Positions 1 through 7,813 of a stretch of 11,083 nucleotides of DNA are shown here, piece after piece (position 1 is the first letter of the stretch; each line of letters opens with the position of its first letter). Both the position numbers and the translations under genes were made by a program. The stretch is from GCA-2717185 sp964386465 (GTDB lineage Bacteria > Pseudomonadota > Alphaproteobacteria > UBA8366 > GCA-2717185), in NCBI GenBank assembly GCA_964386465.1, contig CAYLTU010000194.1, positions 1 through 11,083 of the forward strand. The letters are read 5' to 3'. The notes beneath the pieces were generated by a model, which was not told where the DNA came from, did not search any database, and saw only the letters and a list, made by a program, of their open reading frames with translations.

Positions 1-68
1 CTCTTGAAGAGACGGGCATACCACAGCCATTTGTCCAGTCGCAGCTTTTCGATGGACGTATCCGTCAT
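1..68 (-). CDS. S4-domain RNA-binding protein (HslR/Hsp15-like), N-terminal 22 residues, cut by window edge
   Basis: Reading leftward from an ATG at 68-66 gives MTDTSIEKLRLDKWLWYARL followed by FK, open to the window edge. The pattern RLDKWLWYARLFK is the typical opening of small S4-domain proteins of the Hsp15/HslR type, which bind structured RNA (Hsp15 of E. coli acts on stalled 50S subunits). The ATG overlaps the helicase stop as ATGA (65-68), so translation is probably coupled to the helicase in one operon. In many alphaproteobacteria a small S4 gene follows this helicase gene, which supports the call. Only the N-terminus is visible, so the rest of the domain and the length cannot be judged. 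Confidence 0.8.
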   Translation of the reverse strand, partial: MTDTSIEKLRLDKWLWYARLFK

Positions 69-2557
69 TTCACGCTCGCCAGGTCGCGCAGTATGGCAAA
101 GGGCGAGGCGGGATCGGACGGCTGCGGGCGTTTGCCGCCGCGCCGCGTTTTACCATTGCCCCCGTTACGCTTCTTCTGCCGAAACACGTAACCTTCATCC
201 GTTTGTTCGGCCCGGCAGCCCAAATCACTCAAAACCGCCGCACATTCGGCGCCACCGCATCCCGCCATCGAAACCAATTGCGCATCTTCCGCGAAGGCGC
301 CGCTTTTCAGGCGTTTCCGGACCGCGGCAGCGAGGCGTTCCGCGCTATCGACCCTGATCGCCCGATCGCCCAGGACCCGATAGCCGATCAGTTCCCAAAA
401 ATCTCCGGGAACCATACCGAGCGGCACCGAATGCGACTGCCCGACTCTCGGCGCCGGGTGCCCGATGTAAACCGCGGCCAGCACCGCGCGCAACCGTTGC
501 ACTGCGGGTCGAAGCAGCTGCGCGAAATAGAGCGCATGCACGCCGAACCGAAGCCCGAGCCGTGTCAATGTCTTCTTGTCCGCACCGTCGAGCGCCGTAA
601 TTTGGTCGCGTGCCGAGGCCCGTTTTATCGACCCCAAGCTCTCCGAAAGTTGAAAGACGATGCCGCGGGCGGCGGCGCCCATCGCCGCATCGCGCGCCCT
701 GTAAAGCGGCGTCATTTTCTGCCGTAGATGATTGTCGAACCATTCGGTAAGCCGCGCATGAATGCGATCTCGCGTCCGCGCATCAAGCAACTCATTGCGC
801 AACAGGTTGATATTCGGACGCAGCACGGTATCGCCGCGCTGTAGTGCGGCTATTTCGTCACCGCACCAGCGAATCCGTCCCGTCCGGGACAACGAAAACG
901 CGTCGTCCGACGCGTTGCACAATGCGCCGACCCTTGTGTCGATTTCCAACGCGATCGTCCCGCGCGCCGCCGAGACCAGCGTCTGCGTCTCCTCACGGCT
1001 TTGCGCCGCATCGCGCACGAATTTTAGACCGGCCATTGATCCTGCGATCACGCCTTCGACAACGACTTCGCCGGCCTTCGAGACGTAGGAAAGCAGCGCC
1101 TCGTCACCCTGCCGCCGCTTGGCGAGAACCGGCGCCCGGCGATCGACGAAGCGTTGCAGAAGCCTCTCGTGAAGCGCGTCGGAAAGCCGATCTTCGATCT
1201 TCCGCGCCACCTCTTGCCAATGGGCGCAGTCGGCAAGCCAGTCCGGCCGGTGACTGACATAGGTCCATGTCCGAACATGAGCGATTCGTTGGGTCAGCGT
1301 GTCGATATCACCGCCCACATCATCGAGCCGGCTGATATGGTCGGCCACCCAATCTTCGGGTAGCCGCGCGTCGAGCGTGCTAAGATGCAGATAGACCTGT
1401 TTCAGCAACCGGACATGGATATCCGGCATCACCTTGCGGAAATCAGGAATTTGGCAAACATCCCACAACAAACGCACGGCGGCCGGGTTGACAGCGCGTT
1501 CGATGACTTCCGAATCAGCCGCCAGCTCCTTCAAGGTCCTGAAATCGTCGGCTTCCCGCGCCCGGAACAATAGGGGCGAGGCCGGGCGCCGCGACAGACT
1601 CTCCAACAGTTGGCGCGGCGTACGAAAATCGAAATCCCGATTGCGCCAATACAACCGGTCGACCGTATCGTACTTATGGGATTCGATCGCTTCGACGATC
1701 TCATCGTCGAGCGCTGCGACATTGTTTGTTACGCCAAAGGTACCATCATGCTGATAGCGGCCGGCGCGGCCGGCGATCTGACCGATTTCCGCCGGATTCA
1801 ACCGGCGCGGCGTGCGGCCGTCGAACTTCCGCATTCCGGCGAAGGCGACATGCTCGATATCCATATTGAGGCCCATGCCGATCGCGTCGGTCGCGACCAT
1901 GTAGTCGACCTCGCCGGCCTGGTACATCTCGACCTGCGCGTTGCGGGTCCGCGGCGATAGCGCGCCCAAGACTACGGCGGTTCCGCCGCGCTGGCGGCGG
2001 ATCAGCTCGGCCAGCCCATAAACCTCGTTCAAGGAAAAGGCGACGATCGCGGTGCGCCGCGGCAGGCGGGTGAGTTTCTTGTTTCCCGCATAGGACAGTG
2101 TCGAAAAACGAGGCCGCGTTTCGATATTCGCTTCGGGCACGAGCTGTTTCAGGAGCGGCGCGATCGTGTCCGCGCCGAGCAGCATGGTCTCCTCCCGGCC
2201 GCGGGCGTGCAACAACCGGTCGGTGAAGATATGGCCTCGCTCGGCATCGGCGCAGAGCTGAACTTCATCGATCGCAAGGAAATCGACCTCGCGGTCGAGC
2301 GGCATGGATTCGACGGTGCAAATGAACCAGCGCGGCCGCGGCGGGATGATTTTCTCTTCGCCGGTGATCAAGGCGACGGCGCGTCTTCCCTTCAACGCGA
2401 CGACCCGGTCGTAATTCTCGCGCGCCAATAAACGCAGAGGGAAACCGATCATGCCACTGTCATGGCCAAGCATTCGGTCGATCGCCAGGTACGTCTTGCC
2501 GGTATTCGTGGGACCCAACACGGCCCGGATCCGGCCTCGTTTCTCAAGCAGCGCCAT
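65..2557 (-). CDS. SUV3/MgpS-like DExH-box RNA helicase
   Basis: Superfamily 2 helicase of the SUV3 type. In the 830-residue form chosen here, Walker A is GPTNTGKT (residues 15-22), motif II is DEVQ (97-100), motif V is ATDAIGMGLNM (222-232) and motif VI is QIAGRAGR (260-267). The long C-terminal half is the SUV3-type helical region, and the last ~40 residues are rich in K, R and G, a likely RNA-binding tail. Mitochondrial SUV3 unwinds RNA for degradation; the bacterial role is less certain but probably RNA processing or decay. I prefer the ATG at 2557-2555, which leaves a normal 14 residues before Walker A. In-frame TTG (2611) and GTG (2587) starts would add up to 18 residues; none has a clear Shine-Dalgarno. 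It lies downstream of pcm and overlaps the S4 gene by ATGA, so the three probably form one operon. Confidence 0.9.
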   Translation of the reverse strand: MALLEKRGRIRAVLGPTNTGKTYLAIDRMLGHDSGMIGFPLRLLARENYDRVVALKGRRAVALITGEEKIIPPRPRWFICTVESMPLDREVDFLAIDEVQLCADAERGHIFTDRLLHARGREETMLLGADTIAPLLKQLVPEANIETRPRFSTLSYAGNKKLTRLPRRTAIVAFSLNEVYGLAELIRRQRGGTAVVLGALSPRTRNAQVEMYQAGEVDYMVATDAIGMGLNMDIEHVAFAGMRKFDGRTPRRLNPAEIGQIAGRAGRYQHDGTFGVTNNVAALDDEIVEAIESHKYDTVDRLYWRNRDFDFRTPRQLLESLSRRPASPLLFRAREADDFRTLKELAADSEVIERAVNPAAVRLLWDVCQIPDFRKVMPDIHVRLLKQVYLHLSTLDARLPEDWVADHISRLDDVGGDIDTLTQRIAHVRTWTYVSHRPDWLADCAHWQEVARKIEDRLSDALHERLLQRFVDRRAPVLAKRRQGDEALLSYVSKAGEVVVEGVIAGSMAGLKFVRDAAQSREETQTLVSAARGTIALEIDTRVGALCNASDDAFSLSRTGRIRWCGDEIAALQRGDTVLRPNINLLRNELLDARTRDRIHARLTEWFDNHLRQKMTPLYRARDAAMGAAARGIVFQLSESLGSIKRASARDQITALDGADKKTLTRLGLRFGVHALYFAQLLRPAVQRLRAVLAAVYIGHPAPRVGQSHSVPLGMVPGDFWELIGYRVLGDRAIRVDSAERLAAAVRKRLKSGAFAEDAQLVSMAGCGGAECAAVLSDLGCRAEQTDEGYVFRQKKRNGGNGKTRRGGKRPQPSDPASPFAILRDLASVK

Positions 2558-2617
2558 ATTGTCTCGAAGATCGCGGGATTCTGTCACAAGATCAAGGCTT
2601 AGTGGACACAATCCGGG

Positions 2618-3301
2618 CTAGTTCTGAATGTTCTCGATCAGAGGGACGAAGGCGACGGGCAGATGGCAGCCTTCGCTTACCACGCCTTCGGCGTTTTTTT
2701 CGAACAGAATAAGCGACTGTGTCCAGCCCCTGCGGCCGACCGGCACCACCAGGCGGCCGCCGGGCCGAAGTTGATCCAGCAGCGCTTCCGGCATTTTCTT
2801 CGCGGCGGCGGTCACGATAATCCCGTCATAGGGCGCCTCCGCCGGCCAGCCTTTGCTGCCGTCGGCATGCAGCACAGCGAGGTTTTCGTAGCCCAACCGT
2901 GCCAGGCGCGCCCGGGCGGTATCGGCCAGGGACCCAATCCGTTCGAGTGAGATAACGCGTTTTGCGACTTGCGCCAGCACCGCCGCCTGATAGCCGCAAC
3001 CCGTCCCGATCTCCAACACGCGCGAATCGGGCGTGAGCCGCAGCAAGTCGGTCATGATGGCGACGATATAGGGTTGCGAAATGGTCTGCTCCCGGCCGAT
3101 CGGCAACGGCCGGTTCTCGTAGGCGAGATCGCGCAATTCGGCAGGTACGAATTCGTGCCGCGGCACCGCCATCAATGCGGCGTGGGTCGCCGGGTCGAGA
3201 TGGTCCCGGCCGACATAACGGCTCGTCCCGGCAACCTCGCGTCCGATCGTCGCCAGTAAATGCTTGCGTTCTTCGAGATAGACGTCTTCCATTCCGACCA
3301 T
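2618..3301 (-). CDS. pcm: protein-L-isoaspartate O-methyltransferase
   Basis: A 227-residue PCMT-family protein, close to the usual ~210-220. It uses S-adenosylmethionine to methylate L-isoaspartyl residues formed by ageing of Asn and Asp, allowing their repair in the cytoplasm. The family motif TISQPYIVAIMT lies at residues 73-84 and the SAM-binding motif I VLEIGTGCGYQA at 95-106. The downstream part DGIIVTAAAKKMP and LRPGGRLVVPVG matches the conserved post-I and motif III region. The start may be the ATG at 3301 or the one at 3292; neither has a clear Shine-Dalgarno. It is the first gene of the leftward pcm-helicase-S4 cluster and is divergent from htpG, so protein repair and chaperone genes share one control region. 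No survival gene surE is adjacent, unlike in enterobacteria. Confidence 0.95.
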   Translation of the reverse strand: MVGMEDVYLEERKHLLATIGREVAGTSRYVGRDHLDPATHAALMAVPRHEFVPAELRDLAYENRPLPIGREQTISQPYIVAIMTDLLRLTPDSRVLEIGTGCGYQAAVLAQVAKRVISLERIGSLADTARARLARLGYENLAVLHADGSKGWPAEAPYDGIIVTAAAKKMPEALLDQLRPGGRLVVPVGRRGWTQSLILFEKNAEGVVSEGCHLPVAFVPLIENIQN

Positions 3302-3322
3302 TCAACAACAGGCTTCGGGTGC

Positions 3323-3331
3323 TGTATAGCA
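3323..3331 (-). promoter_or_regulatory. candidate extended -10 promoter for pcm
   Basis: On the minus strand this reads TGCTATACA, an extended -10 element (TG-N-TATACA). No convincing -35 lies 17 bp upstream. Transcription would begin near 3316, leaving a very short leader before the pcm ATG at 3301. Weak, motif-only evidence. Confidence 0.25.
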
Positions 3332-3340
3332 AAGCGGACC

Positions 3341-3371
3341 CTTGCAGCACCGGCACTGCCATCACATATAG
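3341..3371 (+). promoter_or_regulatory. candidate heat-shock (sigma32-type) promoter of htpG
   Basis: CTTGCAG (3341-3347) is followed after 17 bp by CATATAG (3365-3371). This resembles the alphaproteobacterial sigma32 pattern of CTTG and CYTATNT at similar spacing, with CTTG intact and C-TAT matching in the -10. Such a promoter is expected for htpG, a classical heat-shock gene. The leader would be about 30 nt. This is a visual match in the only spacer available to htpG; a vegetative sigma70 reading (TTGCAG, 17 bp, CATATA) is also possible but weaker. Confidence 0.4.
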
Positions 3372-3407
3372 CCCGCAGAGATATTCTTAGAGTGGAACCA
3401 TAGAGCG

Positions 3408-5345
3408 ATGACGACCAAAGAGACCAAGAAAACGAAGCCCAAGAAGCGCAAAAAGGCAACCGAAACCGGAGAGGAGACCCTTACCTTCCAGGCGGAGGTG
3501 AGCCGGCTGCTCGACATTGTCGCGAACGCGCTTTACAGCGAAAAAGAAATTTTCATTCGCGAGCTGATCTCGAACGCGGCCGATGCGTGCGACAGGCTGC
3601 GCTATGCGGCGATTACCGAACCCGATCTGGTCGAGGGCGACGCGGAATACGCCATTGCGCTCGGCACCGACAAGGAAGCGCGTACGCTGACCATCTCCGA
3701 CAACGGGATCGGCATGAGCCGCGACGAGTTGATAGAGAACCTCGGAACGATCGCGCGCTCCGGTAGTTCGGCCTTCGTAGAGCAGCTGAGCGGCGACGCA
3801 AAAAGTGATCTCTCGCTGATCGGTCAGTTCGGCGTCGGCTTCTACTCCAGCTTCATGGTCGCGGATAAGGTCGAGGTCGTCAGCCGACGCGCCGGCGAAG
3901 ACCAGGCTTGGCAATGGACATCGGACGGCAAGGGCGCTTTTACCGTCGCGGAGGCGAAAAGGGAGGACCGCGGTACGACGATCACGGTTCATCTCAAGGA
4001 AGAAGAAGCGGACTACGCCGAACCGCATCGGGTGCGGCATGTGGTCAAGACCTATTCCGACCATATCGCGTTTCCGATCACCGTCCGCGACAGCGGAGAG
4101 GAAGGCGACCCGGAAACCGTCAATACCGCGTCGGCGCTCTGGACACGGCCGCGCAACGACATCACCGAACAGCAAAACACCGAATTCTTCCACCACGTGT
4201 CGCACATGATGGGCGAACCCTGGTCGACACTGCATTTCCGCGCCGAGGGCATGATCGAATATACCGGGCTGCTCTACATTCCGGCGTCGCGGCCCTTCGA
4301 CCTCTACAATCAGGACCGCACATCGAAGGTGCGGCTTTATGTGAAGCGCGTCTTCATTACGGAGGAATGCGAAGAGCTGCTTCCGCGCTGGCTGCGTTTC
4401 CTGCGTGGCGTCATCGATTCCGAGGACCTGCCGCTCAACATCAGCCGCGAGATGCTGCAGAACAACGCGGTGCTCGGCAGAATCCGCTCGGGTATCACGA
4501 CACGGGTGATCCGCGAGCTGGAATCGAGAGCCGAAAAGGACGCGGATGCCTACGCAGAATTCTGGGAAAATTTCGGCGGCGTTCTGAAGGAAGGCCTCTA
4601 CGAGCCTACCGGCGAAAAAGAAGCGCTGCTTGGCCTCTCCCGATTCCGTTCGACCCATGGCGACGGCCTTGTGTCGCTTGCCGACTATGTCGGCCGCATG
4701 AAGGAAGGGCAGAAGGCGATCTACTACATCACCGGTGGTGAAAACGACGCGCTGGCGCGCAGTCCGCAGCTCGAAGGGTTCCGCTCGCGTGGGATCGAGG
4801 TGCTGTTGCTGACCGATCCGGTAGACGAGTTCTGGGTACCCATGGTCGGCACGTACGAGGAGAAGCCGTTCAAGTCGGCCACGCAGGGCGGCGCCGACTT
4901 CGACGAAATAACATCGGACGACAGCGACGAGAAAGCGAAGGACGACAAGGCGGACCATACGCCCCAGGAGGATATAGACCGGTTGATCGCGGCAATGAAA
5001 TTGGCACTGGGCGAGGACGTCAAGGATGTCCGCGTCTCGGACCGGTTGACCGAGAGCGCCGTCTGCCTGGTAGCCGACGAAGGCGACATCGATATGAACC
5101 TGGAGCGGATTTTGAAGGCGCACCAGCAGGTCGAGACCCGCGCGCCCCGAATCCTCGAGGTTAACCCGGGTCACGGACTGATCAAGGAACTGGCCGAGAA
5201 AGCCAAGAACGGCGACGGCGCGACCGACGACGCGGCGCGCCTACTGCTGGATCAGGCGCGGATACTGGAAGGCGAACCGTTGCCGGACCCCGCGGCGTTC
5301 GCGCAACGCATGTCCGCCATTATGACCAAGGGAATGCGCGCCTGA
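3408..5345 (+). CDS. htpG: molecular chaperone HtpG (bacterial Hsp90)
   Basis: A 645-residue Hsp90-family ATPase that helps client proteins fold in the cytoplasm. The GHKL nucleotide pocket is complete: ELISNAADACDRLR (52-65) with the catalytic Glu52 and Asn56, DNGIGMS (98-104) with Asp98, and GQFGVGFYSS (139-148). Positions run exactly 18 residues ahead of E. coli HtpG (Glu34, Asp80), because the protein opens with an extra Lys-rich segment (residues 3-16, KETKKTKPKKRKKA-like). The middle domain (PLNISREMLQ) and C-terminal dimerisation region are present and full length. An acidic, Asp/Lys-rich linker lies near residues 498-520. The ATG at 3408 follows a weak AGTGGAA ribosome site. The gene is divergent from pcm and converges on DUF1223 with only 20 bp between the stops. 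Confidence 0.97.
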   Translation: MTTKETKKTKPKKRKKATETGEETLTFQAEVSRLLDIVANALYSEKEIFIRELISNAADACDRLRYAAITEPDLVEGDAEYAIALGTDKEARTLTISDNGIGMSRDELIENLGTIARSGSSAFVEQLSGDAKSDLSLIGQFGVGFYSSFMVADKVEVVSRRAGEDQAWQWTSDGKGAFTVAEAKREDRGTTITVHLKEEEADYAEPHRVRHVVKTYSDHIAFPITVRDSGEEGDPETVNTASALWTRPRNDITEQQNTEFFHHVSHMMGEPWSTLHFRAEGMIEYTGLLYIPASRPFDLYNQDRTSKVRLYVKRVFITEECEELLPRWLRFLRGVIDSEDLPLNISREMLQNNAVLGRIRSGITTRVIRELESRAEKDADAYAEFWENFGGVLKEGLYEPTGEKEALLGLSRFRSTHGDGLVSLADYVGRMKEGQKAIYYITGGENDALARSPQLEGFRSRGIEVLLLTDPVDEFWVPMVGTYEEKPFKSATQGGADFDEITSDDSDEKAKDDKADHTPQEDIDRLIAAMKLALGEDVKDVRVSDRLTESAVCLVADEGDIDMNLERILKAHQQVETRAPRILEVNPGHGLIKELAEKAKNGDGATDDAARLLLDQARILEGEPLPDPAAFAQRMSAIMTKGMRA

Positions 5346-5365
5346 GCTGGTTTGATACCGCCCGG

Positions 5366-6097
5366 TCAGCTGCCTTCGTAAGCCAGCACCGCGGCCGCCG
5401 CGATCGGGCCCTGATCGGTTTCTTGCACGATGACGGCGCATCCGCCGTCGCCCTTCTTACCGGCCAGCGATACCATCAGTTCGACCGGTTTGCCCGACCA
5501 TTGTCCAACGCGGTCGAAGCCGCGCACCACATTGGTGTTGACCAGCGTTTCACCGCGGTTTTCGCCGCGCAGGACTTTCGTTTCGTGCTTGGCGTCGAAG
5601 GTTACGAAGAAGATATCATAGGACCCTGACCCGTCACTACCGCTGACACTGACCCGAACGCTGTCATCGACCCGTTTCAACAAGACTTTCGGACGGGGCT
5701 CCGCCGAACCGCGCACTTCCGCAATTTTCTTCTCGACCAAATGGCGTTTCGAACCGACCTCATGGGTCTGTCCCTGGATCACCATCTGCGGGGTATAGAC
5801 GTAACGCTCGCCCAAACTGGCGCTGTAGTTGCGCTGCCGTTCAACATAGGTCGGCGAGCCGAAAGGATCCTTCCAGCCGATATAGTCCCAATAATCGACG
5901 TGGAATTCGAGCGCGATCAGGCTGGAACGCGTCGAGAGTTCGGTCAGGAAAGCTTCAGCCGGCGGACAGGACGAGCAGCCTTGGCTGGTGTAGAGCTCGA
6001 CGACGACGGGGAATTTCGTTTCCGCGGCGGCCGGCCCTCCGAATGTCACAAGACCAATCGCCGCCAGCCCGTAAAGAGCGGATTTCACATTTCGCAT
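5366..6097 (-). CDS. secreted DUF1223 thioredoxin-fold protein
   Basis: The protein matches the DUF1223 family. After a signal peptide (MRNVKSALYGLAAIGLVTFGGPAAA, residues 1-25 with a likely cut after Ala25) comes VVELYTSQGCSSCPPAEAFL, with the CSSC pair at Cys41/Cys44, then FHVDYWDYIGWKDPF and YTPQMVIQG. The fold is thioredoxin-like and the CxxC suggests a redox role in the periplasm, but no DUF1223 function is established to my knowledge. I chose the ATG at 6097 because it begins exactly at the signal peptide; a TTG at 6127 would add ten residues and spoil the positively charged start. No clear Shine-Dalgarno is visible. In many alphaproteobacteria this gene follows acnA; here only an acnA 5' remnant precedes it. 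Confidence 0.88.
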   Translation of the reverse strand: MRNVKSALYGLAAIGLVTFGGPAAAETKFPVVVELYTSQGCSSCPPAEAFLTELSTRSSLIALEFHVDYWDYIGWKDPFGSPTYVERQRNYSASLGERYVYTPQMVIQGQTHEVGSKRHLVEKKIAEVRGSAEPRPKVLLKRVDDSVRVSVSGSDGSGSYDIFFVTFDAKHETKVLRGENRGETLVNTNVVRGFDRVGQWSGKPVELMVSLAGKKGDGGCAVIVQETDQGPIAAAAVLAYEGS

Positions 6098-6165
6098 ACT
6101 GCTAAAATAGGGGTTGGCGGCGCTCAATGCCGAATCACATGTCGGTGAGAACGCCGGACAGGCTC

Positions 6166-6270
6166 CTAAACAACCAGCGCCGCGCCGGCCGCCTCGATGC
6201 TGTAATAGTCGTAGGATTTGCCGCCCGCATTCAGGGTGCGGCGGGTCTTCAAGCTGTCCTGGCCAGTCAT
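6166..6270 (-). pseudogene. acnA: aconitase A 5' remnant (first 34 codons, then stop)
   Basis: The frame from the ATG at 6270-6268 reads MTGQDSLKTRRTLNAGGKSY, then DYYSIEAAGAALVV and a TAG stop at 6166. This matches the opening of alphaproteobacterial aconitase A, where a segment of the form GQDSLKTRRTL-GGKSYDYYSL-AAE is highly conserved. A complete aconitase has about 890 residues, so more than 95 percent is missing. I could not recognise aconitase in any frame of the 68 bp between this stop and the DUF1223 ATG. The remnant sits where a full acnA would normally stand, directly upstream of DUF1223 and in the same direction. The simplest reading is a deletion or rearrangement scar; a translated short peptide cannot be excluded. 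Confidence 0.72.
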
Positions 6271-6457
6271 GATCGGAACCCCCGAATTTTTAAATGCCCG
6301 GTGCTTTCGCGGGTGAGATACATCCCTCGGCGCCAGCACTCCCGGGCGCTGAAATGTACTATGCGCGAATAGCGTAGTGATTACACCCAAACTACCGCCA
6401 AGAGATGGCGCTATCGGTGTTTCAAGGAGATCAAAAACCCAATTGGGCTTGGCTGAT

Positions 6458-6490
6458 AAAAAAAGAGCCGCCAAGTTTAACCCGGCGGCC
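6458..6490 (-). terminator. intrinsic terminator of phaA
   Basis: On the minus strand, GCCGCC (6489-6484) pairs with GGCGGC (6472-6467) around an 11-nt loop, GGGTTAAACTT. The stem is followed by TCTTTTTTT (6466-6458). It lies 23 bp after the phaA stop and has the classic rho-independent form, so phaA transcripts should end here rather than read into the aconitase remnant and DUF1223. Confidence 0.9.
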
Positions 6491-6512
6491 CCTCAATTGC
6501 TTTAAACTGCGT

Positions 6513-7688
<1,176 letters not shown>

Positions 7689-7697
7689 GCTGTACTA

Positions 7698-7704
7698 CCC
7701 TCCT
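7698..7704 (-). promoter_or_regulatory. strong Shine-Dalgarno of phaA
   Basis: On the minus strand this reads AGGAGGG, 9 bases before the phaA ATG at 7688. It is the best ribosome site in the window and fixes the thiolase start. Confidence 0.85.
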
Positions 7705-7746
7705 GCAGAAATCGGCCTATCCCGTTCAAGGCGGCCGGCGTTGATT

Positions 7747-7765
7747 TATGTTGCAATGCAACATA
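7747..7765. promoter_or_regulatory. 19-bp palindrome, probable PhaR operator of phaA
   Basis: The sequence TATGTTGCAATGCAACATA is a perfect inverted repeat of nine bases around one central base. Its core TGCAATGCA fits TGC-N3-GCA, the core reported for PhaR sites in alphaproteobacteria. It overlaps the phaA -10 hexamer (7762-7767) and covers the expected start of transcription, a classical repressor position. phaR itself lies 1.6 kb away in this window. The palindrome is directly visible; PhaR binding is inferred. Confidence 0.7.
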
Positions 7766-7790
7766 TACGCTCCGTACGGCGAGGAATCAA
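7762..7790 (-). promoter_or_regulatory. sigma70-type promoter of phaA
   Basis: On the minus strand TTGATT (7790-7785) is followed after exactly 17 bp by TATATG (7767-7762), both matching the sigma70 hexamers at four of six bases. Transcription would start near 7755, inside the palindrome, giving a leader of about 67 nt that contains the strong Shine-Dalgarno. Confidence 0.6.
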
Positions 7791-7813
7791 GCGGAGTCCC
7801 GCGAATTTCGATT

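Larger units (their letters stand above)
6098..6512. other. spacer between DUF1223 and phaA
   Basis: This 415-bp stretch holds the aconitase remnant (6166-6270) and the phaA terminator (6458-6490). The rest (6271-6457) would be the upstream region of the former acnA. I see no intact gene and no convincing -35/-10 pair in it. A leftward frame runs through it from 6474 into the remnant, but its part before the ATG at 6270 shows no protein-like features. Confidence 0.6.

Noticed and set aside
3387..5174. 595-residue leftward reading frame opposite htpG
   Set aside because: It is an antisense shadow of a clear htpG gene in GC-rich DNA; its translation shows no family features.
6438..6447. CCCAATTGGG palindrome near the phaA terminator
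   Set aside because: It is a short 10-bp palindrome with almost no loop, and the nearby terminator already explains transcript ending.
6271..6474. Upstream extension of the aconitase remnant frame (102 residues in all)
   Set aside because: Only the last 34 residues match aconitase, and the ATG at 6270 fits the family start. The upstream part overlaps the phaA terminator and looks non-coding.
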